DNA from: Deinandra increscens subsp. villosa
Taxonomy: Eukaryota; Streptophyta; Magnoliopsida; Asterales; Asteraceae
DNA length: 64,000 nucleotides
Direction of reading: 5' to 3'
Assembly (NCBI GenBank): GCA_039602395.1
Contig: JBCNJP010000007.1
Span: 120,066,957 to 120,130,956, forward strand
The position numbers and the translations under genes were made by a program. Shown piece by piece: positions 34,557-45,307 of this stretch. The notes under the pieces are model-generated. The model was given only the letters and a program-made list of their open reading frames with translations. It was not told the DNA's origin and did not search any database. Every line of letters begins with the position of its first letter. Position 1 is the stretch's first letter.

Positions 34557-34656
34557 GCGAAATACCGAAAACCAAAAAAATTACACATCGCGGTAAAAGT
34601 TCAGGGGTAGCGGGCGCTACCCCTGCCTTTCAAATAGCTCCGCCCCTGACAATACC

Positions 34657-34978
34657 TTTGACTTGTTAATTGCTAAAATGATCGAACCCCTCTGATACCA
34701 CTTGTTACAGAGTCACCATTTCTATTCCGTATGGTATCCTCGGGACGTCAAGAATCAGCATTTCGATCCTATTTATGATCATGGGTGAATATTATGGACT
34801 AAGGAGAGTATCAAAGGGCTTCTAGTCCAATGATATCTTTAAACATAATAAGGTGTCTCTCTCTTAGAGAATAAGTGTTCTTGTCCTATGGTAGAGAAGT
34901 GGTGTAAAATTGTTGTTAAAAGATGGACTCAAAGGGAGTAGCTTGGCCTAGGGATATCATGATTATGGATAAGACTTA
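34657..34978. other. Possible minus-strand LTR relic
   Basis: On the minus strand, TGGTATCAGAGGGGTTCGAT (34682-34701) resembles a tRNA-Met primer site, and just beyond it the + strand begins TGTTACAGAG, a possible LTR end. No second LTR, purine tract or coding motif supports it further. Confidence 0.3.
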
Positions 34979-35168
34979 TGGTTGTTTGTCTTTTTGGGCA
35001 TGGTTCAGCTTCCTCGGACTGAGTCAGTAAAATAAATAATCCAGACTGAATTAGACGTAGTCTAGGCATGGGTCAAACAATCCTGACCCAGTCAGACAAA
35101 TTTTAAAGGCAAAACAAACACGCTATGTCATATCTCACTGAACCAGATCAAACTTTTCAAACAACCCC
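34979..35168. mobile_element. Candidate small MITE
   Basis: GGTTGTTTG at the left and CAAACAACCCC at the right face each other across 190 bp that also contains GGTTCAG..CTGAACC inverted motifs. A target duplication is not clear. Confidence 0.35.
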
Positions 35169-35455
35169 TTGAGCATTCACAACAGCTTCTCTATCCTCAT
35201 CCTTATAATTTATACTTTTATTATTATTTTTTCCATCTCTTCCACTCATAACCATAATTAAATAATACCTTTTATACCTTTATCATTACATTTTCTCTCT
35301 TTTCCAATTCCCAAATTTTAGCAAATCACCAAACTTTTTGTCAAATATACAGATTTTGTAAAGTTTTTCTCTGTCCTTTACTCACAACCACTCACAACCA
35401 AACCTTAAATTATATAGATTTACACTCACATATTTTTTATGAAACCTACGGTGAA
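35169..35455. mobile_element. Degenerate Harbinger-type MITE
   Basis: It starts TGAGCATTCACAACAGC, nearly the same end as the MITE at 10241, and contains complementary internal blocks (CTCTCTTTTCC, ACTCACAACCA). The far end GGTGAATGTTTTA is only a weak match and no target duplication survives. Confidence 0.45.
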
Positions 35456-35740
35456 TGTTTTAGTGTTTCTTTATGACGAGTGTTTAATTACCATAGATGG
35501 AAAAAAAGAAAAAAAAATGTGTTAAAAGAAAAGTAGGCACTACACCTTTAATTAATCGTTACCACATAAACCCAAAATTATTGTTGTTGAAGCTCAAATT
35601 CGGCAACCGTCTACATTTCTTGACTTGTTGACTTGCTTTATCTTTCCCTCCTTACTTCCTTTCCTTCTTAACTCAACCGCTGCTTGCTGCTCCTCCGATC
35701 AACCAACCAACGGCTTTCTATCGACGCCGACGATAGTAGG

Positions 35741-38700
35741 ATGGAAACCGTCACCGGAGATTCTATTTCGCCTTACAAGCTGTTGCTCAGAGCCCTAACT
35801 CTCATTCCTATCTCTCACTACCTTCTATTTGCGTTTTTCGCTTCGATTGTTTATGTATACAATCTACTCGAAATTCATATTCTACAGGACTTTTTTGGTG
35901 GTTTTGGAGGCGATTCCGTCTCTCTGACATTTCATTCATCCTCCGATTTGTACAGAGAAGTTGTATCCAAGTGTAATCTGCTTCATGGAAGGTTAACTCC
36001 TGTTCTTATGCTTTTAGACTGTTCAACATGAGTTTTGTTTCTCGATTATTAACTTTTACTGTGATTTATCTCGTGGAATAAAATCAGATATGGTTTTAAT
36101 TTTGGAGTTTGATGCAAGTTCCTTGAATTCTGATAGGATTTTACTGAGTTTATCTAATTTAATCTAGTAAAGGTTTTGCTATTCTTATTGAATAACATGC
36201 TTCATTGTTCACTGGTGTAGATACTTGGCTACTCCTTGGCTATCTAGTCCGCATCTTCAGACTATTTTGCTGAATGTTTTGGTGAAGACTCCTAGTTTCA
36301 GCTACAAAAGGTAAAATAAGCGTACACTTTTGCTTTTCTAGAATGAAAATTGGTGTTCATAAGGTAACATTTAGTAAGAGAAGTAAAGTGTTAAAGAGAT
36401 ATATTATTCATGAGTAGAGGATTGGTCTTAATATTAGATGTTAATTTGACATCGATATGGTTAGAATGTTAGATTATTTGCTGTAGCAATCAAGTTGAGT
36501 TACAGCACAAGAACACTCTTTACAAGTGTAGAGTCAAAGATTCTAGATGTTGACAGATTTCAAGCTGATCCTGATGGTTAAATTTGATTGATTTAAGCAC
36601 ATTACATGAATCTCATTAGCATATAATTATTCTACCTAATTCACCATTTATTGGTATATTATCCTTCTATCATCGTTGCAATGCATAGTACAGGATTTTA
36701 TTTGATTTTTTTTTTTGAGTTTATTGTTCTAGAATCTGTAAGTAGTCGCATTATGTCTTTTCCACTTTTGGCATTTAGATAAGTCGTAGTTAGTGATTAA
36801 TGGGAAACGACCATGCATTTGTGATCAATATAGTGATACTTTGTTTTCTACATACCTAGAATGTTTTTTGTTATTTATGTTTATAGCTGTTGTATGAAGT
36901 TTTTTACTATTACGGTTGGATCCATGAAATTAGTCTAAAGGCTTTTATTCAGATTCATGAATGTTACGTATGCCAAAGATAACAAACCAGAGCAGTACAA
37001 TAAATTAGGTTGTGAATAATTGTCTTCACATAGGTTTAATCAGTGGCCGCTTACTAAACACACATTGTATTTTTCTATTCCCAGAGAGATATTTCGCACT
37101 TCTGATGGTGGAACAATAGCATTGGATTGGCTGATGAAATCTGATGGTAATGACCCTTCTTTTTCTATAGTTAGCCAATAATCACATTAACACGATAATG
37201 CAATCAACTTATTTTATTGATCATGATACCAATTGTCATACACAATGGTTTAAAATACGTACATGAATATCTAGAAGCATAATTTGAAAAATGTGGTGTG
37301 TTGAGAGTTGAAACAGTTATGCTCTTTTTGCTGCTAACTAAAGATGCCACATTCTTTGTAGGCATTCATTTATCTTTTTGGCTGGCCATTTAGATTATTT
37401 TGACTTAACTGGATTTGAGTTAATTGTTCAAGAACTTTTTTGTTTGTATATAATTGAGTTAGTAGCACAAATTCCTTTGAGATTCATGTAAGGATGGATT
37501 TCAAAAATGTAGCAACAGCTTTAATCATGAATATCCTTCAGAGCTCTACTAGCATGTGTAGTAGTTTATTTTCATGTGTAAATAATTTTATCGATCGCCT
37601 AGTTTCAGAGACAAGCTTTCAAGTCAATGGAACCAATACAGTAGCTGATATCCCTCTTGTGATAGTGGTTCCAGGCTTAACAAGTGATTCCACTTCCCCT
37701 GTAAGTTTCTTGATCTTCCATAAAACAAGTAAAATTTCATCAGTGGTTCGCTAAATCCAACATAAATGTAGATGACATTTAAATGAAATAGAACCTGTGG
37801 TTGGCATAAAACTTGTTTTAAGAAACAACAATGTGTACCATGAGTTTTATAGCATATCCTAGTTATTTCACTAAGACACGGCTTTATTTTATTTTTGAAT
37901 TTTTTTTGAACAACAATTCCTAGATTTTTAGGATAAATACACTGAAATCTCCACCTGGCAGGATTTGAACCACCAATTTTTTGGTTGTGGGATACACCAC
38001 TTAACCACCAAGATGTCCCTTTGAGAAGACAAATAAAATATCAACTTTGTGACGCGTCTTTTTTCTTTAATCCGGTCATATCTGAAATTTGGAAGGAACA
38101 AATCAAAGTCTTCATAATTTTTGCATGTCACCATGTTACAAGTTTGGTATGCAGATAACTTCAACATAATTTATGACTTTTAAATTAGTTTTAAAAGGAA
38201 GCAAGGTCTCCCTTAGATGTTTTTCTTTTTTTTTATATTTCTGATAGGTTTCTATCATATTGTGGATTTTAATACTTTTTCTTTCTTTCAATTTTGTGTA
38301 TATTCCATGATATATATGCCAGTATATTAAAGAGATTGCGTACAAAATGGCAAAACATGGATGGAATGTTGTTATAAGCAATCATCGAGGGCTAGGAGGC
38401 GTCCCACTCACTGTAAGTATTTACTCTATCAAGTTACATATTTTCAAATTCATATTCTTATTAGAAATCCATTGAATTATAGATTCCATGTTCTTGGCAA
38501 AGATGCTCCTAAAAAATTGGAATATAATAAACGTGAAAAATCATTTTCCTAAAATTGTATCAATTTGGGTTGCTATATCTCCAACAAGTCAATTGTTGAA
38601 ATCTGCTATATTAATTTACTGTTATAAATTGGATTAGTTCAACATTGTAGTTTCTATAATCTTTCCATTATGAAGTGACCATTTGACCCTGACCTGTTTT

Positions 38701-40803
38701 GACCAGTTACCCAACCAGCCCATTCTCCTACCTTTAGAAAAGTAACAGAATATCATGTTTTCAATTTCCCTGCATCTAATAAATTTGCTGTTTGCTTGTG
38801 CAGTCTGAGTGCTTCTACACTGCGGGAAAATCCGACGATTTAGGCGAAGTAGTGAATCATCTTCATCGCAGTCATCCCGAAACTCCCCTTTATGCTGTCG
38901 GAACTAGCCTTGGTGCCAATATTCTGGTACCCCTGCTTATACACTAATGAAGTTTTACTTCTCTTGAATGACCATATAAGTTCCTTGCACAAAATGAAAG
39001 TTTAGCATCAATGATATTCAGTGAAAAGAAAGAGAAAAGCATAACTGTCTTGTCTTGCCTATAATAAAGAAAACATTGGCAACTTTCATGAATATTAAGT
39101 TTTTAACTTTTTTTTTTCTTTTTCTGTTTGTCATACATCTATTGTTGATTTTCACTAGGTAAGAAGTATTTGACCATTTTTTAAGGTTTTGACTAATAAT
39201 GATTGATCTTCCAGGTAAAGTATCTTGGTGAGGATGGGGTTAATGTACCTCTTGTTGGGGCTGTATCTATTAGTAATCCTTGGGACCTTTTGGTTAGTAC
39301 TTTAATGAATATATTCTGGCATGTTTCTATAAATATTCTTTTCTTATACATGATCATGTTAGCTATATTTTTGGCACATAGAACACGAATTTAGTTTTTC
39401 TTCCAGTACCATTACTTAGCTCCTGTTTTTGCAGATTGGTGACAGATTCTTCACGCGAGCGATTATGCAGAGGTTCTACAATAGAGTTTTAGGGAATTCC
39501 TTAAAAGGTGCCGCCAAATTGTATGTATTCTTTCCTCATCACTCACCTTTCCCCTGAGACTTTCGACTTTGAGGTCTGTAATTTTTGAGTTTCTTCTAGG
39601 CACCAGGAAACTTACACCCGCCTTTCAGATTGGGAAGGAATTGAAAAGGTAATCAATCCATTTCTTGATCTTTGCATAACTTCCATTTCTTGAATGTGCT
39701 CCTATATATAGATATGTGTCACAAAAATAATAGTTATAATAAAAAAATAACTTGACATGTATTTGCAGTCTCGCTCAATTCGTGACTTTAATAATTACTC
39801 TGCCCGAATTGCTGGAAATTTTGAGGTAACATCCCTCTCCCTTGTGCACACATTTATTTGCACTAATTTACCAGTAACACTAATATTGTGTTGTTTCTTC
39901 CTCCAGACAATTGATGCCTTTCATAGATGGGCTAGCAGTGCCCGTTTAGTTACCAATGTGTCGGTCCCACTTCTATGTGTCAATGCCATTGATGATCCTG
40001 TCTGCACTGATGAAGGAATTCCTTGGGATGAGTGCCGGTATGAAAACATACATTTGTCCTTTGTTTTGAAAATTTAACATCTCAATATTTTAGCCTTTTT
40101 TAAACTAATGGCTTACTAGAATTTAATCTGCATATGGTTTCTATATGGTTATGTAATATCTTCAGACTGATTTGGTGTGACTTATTTACAGGAAAAATAA
40201 AAATATTGTTCTTGCTACCACGCAACACGGAGGACACATTGCATTTTTTGAAGGAATGTCGGGAAAAAGCTTGTGGTAAACTTTTTATCGATATTCTGAT
40301 GTACTATTAGTGTCTCTTATATTATTTACGGGTGTAAGCAACATCGATATGTGTATACAAAAATGTTGATCAACATTTACTCATGATTTGTGTATCTTCA
40401 ACAGGTGGATAAGGGTTGTCGAAGAATTCCTTTCGAAACTGCATGCAAGCCCGTCGATGAGCAAACAACAGGTACACGAACAATATTACACTAAAATCAA
40501 AGAGAACAAAATTCTTGATCTTATGGTATAGTTTAGAAAATATATGTAACACAGTATAAAAAGGTTATTTAAGATTAAAAATTGACAGAGCTAGATTCAA
40601 ATGAAAAGTCAACATTTACAACTGAATTTTCTCTTCTGCCTCTTCCGATTAACTTCAAAACTGTCACCAGATTAATCTTAACCATTGAATTAATTTGATC
40701 AATGCTCCCAAAATTGACTTTTTGTTTGATCATTCCTTTGTGTTAGATGCAAAAGTTTAAAGAATCGGATTCGCTTTCTCGAGACAACAAGAAATCAGTC
40801 TAG
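35741..40803 (+). CDS. Alpha/beta-hydrolase, EMB8-like (AB-hydrolase 4 family), 14 exons, copy A
   Basis: Exons: 35741-35991, 36221-36310, 37085-37146, 37603-37700, 38323-38412, 38804-38926, 39215-39292, 39435-39520, 39600-39648, 39769-39825, 39907-40037, 40192-40275, 40405-40471, 40747-40803. All junctions are GT..AG with matching phase; 1323 nt, 440 aa. The start was chosen at the first ATG in frame, which aligns with the paralog at 51294. Residues about 13-50 form a hydrophobic membrane segment (LLRALTLIPISHYLLFAFFA). The hydrolase core has VVPGLTSDS (oxyanion region), NHRGLGGVPL, the nucleophile elbow GTSLGAN (Ser about 232), acid Asp in AIDDPVC (about 358) and His in QHGGHIAF (about 387), so the triad is complete. 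Plant members are annotated embryogenesis-associated EMB8-like; yeast and bacterial relatives are esterases or acyltransferases. The actual substrate cannot be read from sequence. It is a tandem paralog of the gene at 51294. Confidence 0.88.
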
Positions 40804-41220
40804 CTTCCAACTACTTGGCTTCAGTTGTTTCCTAGCTTCATTTATGTACAGCAAGCAGTAAACTGGTCTAATCTTTCTGATCTTTTTCGAGTACGTTCTT
40901 AGTTGAAAGTCACAGGAAAAAAGTTTAGAAACTCGACTCGCGGGCATTAAGTTGTTCATGTAAAGTAGTCAGGATTGGCCAGATGAAATTGGTGTGGCGA
41001 TTATTATTGGAATTTTACATGGGACAGAAGTCAATGTAACATGTTGTGAGGGCCTCTAAATTCTTCTTTTATGTTGGCGTAGTTGTTTCTGAAACATTTT
41101 TACGGTTTTTTTTATACCTTTTAATCGTTTACAGTATGGGAGATGCTTAAATTTAGGATGAATAATATTCGCAGAAGTCTTGATACTGAACGCAAGACAT
41201 GTATTTCTTTTAAAACATAA
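40804..41220 (+). other. 3' flank and likely 3' UTR of hydrolase copy A
   Basis: No ORF or repeat stands out. Probable transcript end within this stretch, but no poly(A) site can be fixed. Confidence 0.4.
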
Positions 41221-41565
41221 CAAGATGGTGACCCGCCCGCGTTTCGCGGCGGGCCGCCCATTTTCCAAAACGCCGTGGCCAAAGTCGAAAACTCTAAAAG
41301 TGATTTAAAAGTTGACCACTTGCGCTTAAGTCTGAAAAAAATACCACATGTACATGACACGCGGCCTAACACCCATTTTTTAAAACGCTGTGAGCAAAGT
41401 CAAAAACTCTAAAAGTGGTCTGAAAGTTGACCACCGCGTGTTGCGGCGGGTCACCTTTTAACGACGGTTCGCGGCGGGCCACCCATTTTCCGAAACGCCA
41501 TGGTCAAAGTCGAAAACTCTAAAAGTGAATTAAAAGTTAACCACGTGTCGTAAAAACATTGGCCT
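41221..41565. repeat. Three imperfect tandem copies of a ~115-bp GC-rich-headed unit
   Basis: Each unit has a CGCGTTTCGCGGCGGG-like hairpin, then CCCATTTTCC.AAACGCC, CAAAGTCGAAAACTCTAAAA and AAAAGTTGACCAC. The GC hairpins resemble those seen near Helitron 3' ends, but no CTRR terminus is attached. Confidence 0.6.
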
Positions 41566-41676
41566 AACACGTAGCCACGTACCGTCATACGTGACCTAAC
41601 ACATGACCACGTGTCGCAAAAGCATTGACCTACACATGACACGTGTCAGGCCACGTAACCAATCTATTATTAAATG

Positions 41677-41727
41677 AACATGACACGTGTCATGTTATTA
41701 GTGGTGGAACATGACACGTGTCATGTT
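41677..41727. repeat. Two copies of a 20-bp perfect palindrome with G-box core
   Basis: AACATGACACGTGTCATGTT occurs at 41677-41696 and 41708-41727, each centred on CACGTG, a plant bZIP/bHLH G-box. A partial copy lies at about 41634-41649, and TGTCATGTTCCTATTGGTCA is repeated directly downstream. It is far from any start codon, so a promoter role is not claimed. Confidence 0.6.
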
Positions 41728-41872
41728 CCTATTGGTCATCATATGAATAGTGGATTTTGAGTGTGGACTACCCATTCATTATTGTATATGTCATGTTCCT
41801 ATTGGTCATCATATAATAGCAATTTTTATATTAACTTCTATTTCTATTTTAGAATTTTTTATTTATATCTAT

Positions 41873-42415
41873 GGGTTGGGTTCTATAGAAAACCAATATT
41901 TTATAAAAAACCAAAAAACCAAGGAAAAAAATTATTTTTTTTTAAACTTTTTTTATATGTTTCTTTCATGATTTTAAGAATATTGGAAAAAGAAAAAACT
42001 TTAAAAACGTTTTCGAGTTTTTTTTTAAAAATAAAATAAAATTCGAATTTTAGCTTGAAATTAATATTGCACTATGCAACAATAATATAAAATTGGTTTA
42101 TGAATGTCAATTCTTTGTTTTTTACATTATTCGCATAAACCACATTCATATTTAAGTTAAGTCTCTTGTTTTTAAGTAGTTTTAATTATAATGCATTATG
42201 CAATACTATTGGTACTATTGCATGATGCAATAATAAAAAATCACTAAACTTTTTATTTTTAAATTTTTTTTTCCCATAAATAAAGCTAATAAAATTATAG
42301 AATTTTTGGTGAAATTATTTTTAAAAAATATTAATATATGAAGAAGTTATAGAGAAAAAAAGGTTGGTTTTTTGGTTTTCTGGATAATTATTGGTTTTCT
42401 ATAGATCTTTCCCCT
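41873..42415. mobile_element. Mutator-type MITE, 543 bp
   Basis: Identical 9-bp duplications TATATCTAT at 41864-41872 and 42416-42424 bracket inverted ends sharing CTATAGAAAACCAATA and AAAACCAAAAAACCAA. Nine-base duplications are typical of Mutator-like elements. Interior is A/T-rich and non-coding. Confidence 0.8.
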
Positions 42416-42424
42416 TATATCTAT

Positions 42425-43404
42425 TTCATACTCTTATGAATTTTAAGGATTTTTGTGGTAAAATTTATGTGTAACTTAAAGTGGTATGAGTTTTTTTTTA
42501 ACTAGCAAGTAGTTTTACCAACATAAATACATATTTTTATATCAAGTTTTTGTTAACTTAAAAGAAATATATATTGTTATGAAGTTTATAATTAATTGTG
42601 ATTTTGGTCTAGCGGTAAAAAATAATTTGTTTGATCTTTTATTTCAGACCATTCCACACGTGATTCATAGTTATTTAAACACTTGTTATATTAGGCCATG
42701 TGTAGTCATGGAGCCCATATTTTGAGTGTTTGGTGACATTTGACGTCCTAGTCAGTAAGGGGCTTCATAACTAAAAGCGGTGTAGTCATGAAACCCTATA
42801 AAGCCCCTAATTTTTTCTAAAGAAAACACTAAAAAATACGGGCCAATCACAATAAGTATGGAGGAGAGGGGCATCATGAGTATAACGCCAAGGAGGGGAG
42901 GACTGAAGAGGTGCTATAATGGAGGTATGTAACCATGTAGGGATGCTATGGGCTCTATGGCGCCTCCACAAAGCCCCACTGGATAGCCTTTGAGTAAAAT
43001 CATAAATCCTAAAAGTCTATTCAAACATTTATATTGTAAGACAACTTTCAAGGCTTGCCACAAGTAGGTGAGGTGGCATGTGGGAAAGGTTGCGTTGGAG
43101 CGTGTAGGGGGATGGATCCGTACGTCGTTAAGGACGGGTTCTTGCTTTTATCCTTTTTTTTTCATTAACAAATCTATTATTTAAATATTATAAAGTGAGT
43201 TACATGTGAGAAAGACGAGTGTGTTAGCGTTGGGGCAAGATATTGTATACGGGAATGATGACTGAAAAACTAACATGACATGCTGACTAAGTTGTATATA
43301 GGATGGATGGATGTTAGTGTTGCGGACAGTATAATCATCCTACCAACATACCAAAATTTGTTCAAACGATGTGTTATTGAAAAATTTATGACAAACTAAA
43401 GCAA
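42425..43404. other. Intergenic; candidate MITE at 42695-42990
   Basis: Within it, GGCCATGTGTAGTCATGGAGCCC at about 42695 faces GGGCTCTATGGCGCC..AGCCCCACTGGATAGCC at about 42950-42990, with a shared GTAGTCATG..AAGCCCC vocabulary. No clear duplication, so only a candidate MITE. Nothing else recognised. Confidence 0.35.
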
Positions 43405-43436
43405 AATAGTAAGGGTGCTGCTAATTAAACATCTAT

Positions 43437-43620
43437 ATACGCTGCGTATAACCCAATACGCAGCGTATATAGAACTAATTAATATGACAGACATTCCATA
43501 CGCTGCGTTTTACGACATACGCTGCGTATGGAATGTTGTAATCAAGACATAATCATTTCCCAACCAGGATTAGGGTTGCGTAGGGCTTATACGCTGCGTT
43601 TTTGGCAATACGCAGCGTAT
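43437..43620. repeat. Left palindrome array (six copies)
   Basis: Copies at 43437-43449, 43456-43468, 43498-43507 (truncated), 43517-43529, 43589-43598 (truncated) and 43608-43620, in pairs about 19 bases apart so that partners can also fold on each other. Confidence 0.85.
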
Positions 43621-43748
43621 ACATAATTTTTCTTTCATTAAAAACTACAACTTAAAAGAAAACCATTTAAAAAGTTCTTTCATTAAAAATAAAATAAAAG
43701 ACAACAAAATAAATTAAAACATCACAACTTAAAAGAAAACACGAACGC

Positions 43749-44147
43749 CTATATATAACGATTAAACGTGAAAATAGGATCTTCGGGGTTGTTGATGTAT
43801 GGCCTCAAAAAAGCCCAAACGCCTGCGTATATAAAGCTCTTGCCATTTTCAGTTTTGTACTCGTTCAACGACCTTCGCAGCACTGAGCTTATACCCTCCG
43901 CGCCATATTGTCGCTCGAGTCGTACATAGATATCATTAAAAGTTCGTGCATTCGATTGCAAGGCCCACCATTTCGCCCTGATAAAGTTCCCGTTTACATC
44001 TTCCACACCACGTCGCCGTTTGAAGTCATCAATCACGGCAGGCCAAAACTCGTTTGGCGGGCGTCCATCATTCCAATTGTGTGCGACGTTAACGAAAGAT
44101 TGTGCCACCGCTACGTCGTCTTCGGACTTCCAACTACGCCTATTCAT
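43749..44147 (-). CDS. Myb/SANT-like transposon protein (Harbinger ORF1-like)
   Basis: An intact 132-codon frame with an ATG at 44147. It begins WKSEDDVAVAQSFVNVAHNW, followed by GRPPNEFWPAVIDDFKRRRG, FIRAKWWALQSNARTFNDI and FIYAGVWAFLRPYI. The spacing of Trp/Phe residues (W..EDD..; FW..V...F; R.KWW.LQ....F.D.Y) fits the trihelix/Myb-like domain of the DNA-binding protein encoded by PIF/Harbinger elements, often annotated glutathione S-transferase T3-like in plants. It ends shortly after the domain, much shorter than full proteins of 300+ aa. It plausibly binds the palindromes at the element's ends; that is inference. An antisense frame overlaps and is ignored. Confidence 0.6.
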   Translation of the reverse strand: MNRRSWKSEDDVAVAQSFVNVAHNWNDGRPPNEFWPAVIDDFKRRRGVEDVNGNFIRAKWWALQSNARTFNDIYVRLERQYGAEGISSVLRRSLNEYKTENGKSFIYAGVWAFLRPYINNPEDPIFTFNRYI

Positions 44148-44479
44148 TGTGAATGCTTGTGAAAGTTTATAAAATATATGGGGTATATATAGTAGAAGAA
44201 TAGAAGTAGAGAGGGAAGTAGAGAGGAGTTGGAGTGGTGTGTGAGATGTTTAAAGTGGGGTATTTATAGTGGGGGTGATCATTGATTCCCTGCCGACGAA
44301 ACCGGTGTAAGATAATTCGATTGATATCGAATCTTTGCATTTCGTCGTTTGGAAATACGAAGCAAACTTTTAGCTATATATAGAAATGCAGTACAATTGC
44401 AGGACCACCAATATTCAGTCGGTATTTTAATTGCAGTTATCATTCAGGTTGTTTAAAAACTACAAATTTTGTTATTATA

Positions 44480-44831
44480 ATGTCGCTTTGGAATATATTC
44501 GGAAATGGCGATGACGAGCCTCTCGATTTAAACCATCCGCCACAAAACGTAAGCGATTTTATATTCATTTTAAACTCTTATTTTTATAATGTTCTGTATA
44601 ATACAACGGAAATTATATTTTTGAAGGATGAATACGCGGTTCAACCGTATCAACGGTCGTATTCCCAACCGCCTATCGATCTTAACCAGGCAAGAGTTAA
44701 TATTCGTACTTAATAATTATATTTACCCTAATATATTTTTTACTTGTATTAATTTTTCTATTTATCAGGAGCCACCTCAAATAGAAAGCCATTACCCTTC
44801 GGTTTCGGAACCGACGCTTGATTTAAACCAG
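44480..44831 (+). pseudogene. Micro-exon gene fragment with DLNQ repeats
   Basis: Three phase-0 exon-like pieces: 44480-44548 (23 codons, MSLWNIFGNGDDEPLDLNHP.., donor GTAAGC), 44627-44689 (21 codons, ending PPIDLNQ) and 44769-44831 (21 codons, ending PTLDLNQ). The last two are both 63 bp, both end AACCAG followed by GCAAG, i.e. GC-type donors, and are separated by introns of about 78 bases with CAG acceptors. All three pieces share P..DLN. Probably the leader of a transposon gene whose main body has been deleted. No known domain recognised. Confidence 0.45.
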
Positions 44832-44897
44832 GCAAGCAGTGGGGTTCGAAAAATAGTTATTGTATTTACAATACGCTCTTCAACCAATTCTTTAACA

Positions 44898-45162
44898 ATA
44901 CGCAGCGTATAGGTTGACTATGAAAATTACAACTTAAGGTTTCTAGTACGGTGAAATTATAAAAATTACTATTTGTTATAATTTAAAAAAAATAAAGGTA
45001 AACAAACACAAACACAAAACCACCAAATTTATTCAGTTTAGTATACGCTGCGTATTTAACTATACGCAGCGTATAAGTAAATTCTATTTCAGAGAATGTC
45101 AGGTCTGTAACTTTGTCGGTAAAAAGTCTAATACGCTGCGTATTGTAGCATACGCAGCGTAT
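44898..45162. repeat. Right palindrome array (five copies)
   Basis: Copies at 44898-44910, 45043-45055, 45062-45074, 45131-45143 and 45150-45162, the last four as two pairs with 19-base period. Confidence 0.85.
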
Positions 45163-45194
45163 TGGGATGTCCAAATAGACGCTTCGAATAGTAA

Positions 45195-45307
45195 TTGCCT
45201 AAATATATATATGATTTCACATTCAGTGACATGGAAGCAATTATGACAAACTAAAGCAAAATAGTAATTGCCTAAATATATATGATTTCACATCCAATGA
45301 CATGGAA
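45195..45307. repeat. Duplicated flank of the 1.77-kb element
   Basis: TATATATGATTTCACAT..TGACATGGAAG occurs at about 45204-45235 and about 45276-45307, and ATGACAAACTAAAGCAAAAT occurs at 43388 and 45243. The simplest reading is an older tandem duplication of about 70 bp, with the element later inserted in the first copy. Confidence 0.6.

Larger units (their letters stand above)
18302..34648. mobile_element. hAT MITE (331 bp of its own) split by an LTR element
   Basis: The outer ends CAGGGGCGGATCC and GGAGCTATTTG..CCGCCCCTG-type (complement CAGGGGCGGAGC) are flanked by identical 8-bp duplications ACAATACC at 18294-18301 and 34649-34656. The native element is 18302-18545 plus 34562-34648; the rest is the nested LTR retrotransposon. 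The interior has GGGGTAGCG motifs in both orientations. Related hAT copies are at 49189 and 61056. Confidence 0.85.
43413..45186. mobile_element. 1.77-kb DNA transposon with palindromic ATACGCWGCGTAT arrays
   Basis: Eight-base duplications AATAGTAA flank it (43405-43412 and 45187-45194). The terminal 30 bases of each side align without gaps (19 of 30 identical), and at both ends the first palindrome starts exactly 25 bases in. Eleven copies of ATACGCTGCGTAT or ATACGCAGCGTAT (two incomplete) are clustered near the ends. The interior carries a minus-strand Myb/SANT-like ORF and + strand micro-exons, with a shared upstream region between them. No DDE transposase is present. The Myb-like ORF suggests PIF/Harbinger, but the duplication is longer than the usual TWA, so the superfamily is unresolved. 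Confidence 0.7.

Noticed and set aside
43908..44162. 84-codon + strand ORF
   Set aside because: Antisense to the Myb/SANT-like frame, no motif of its own.
43437..45162. Regularly spaced palindromic repeats that might suggest a CRISPR array
   Set aside because: Spacers are very short and irregular, repeats are 13 bp, no cas genes, and the context is a plant transposon.
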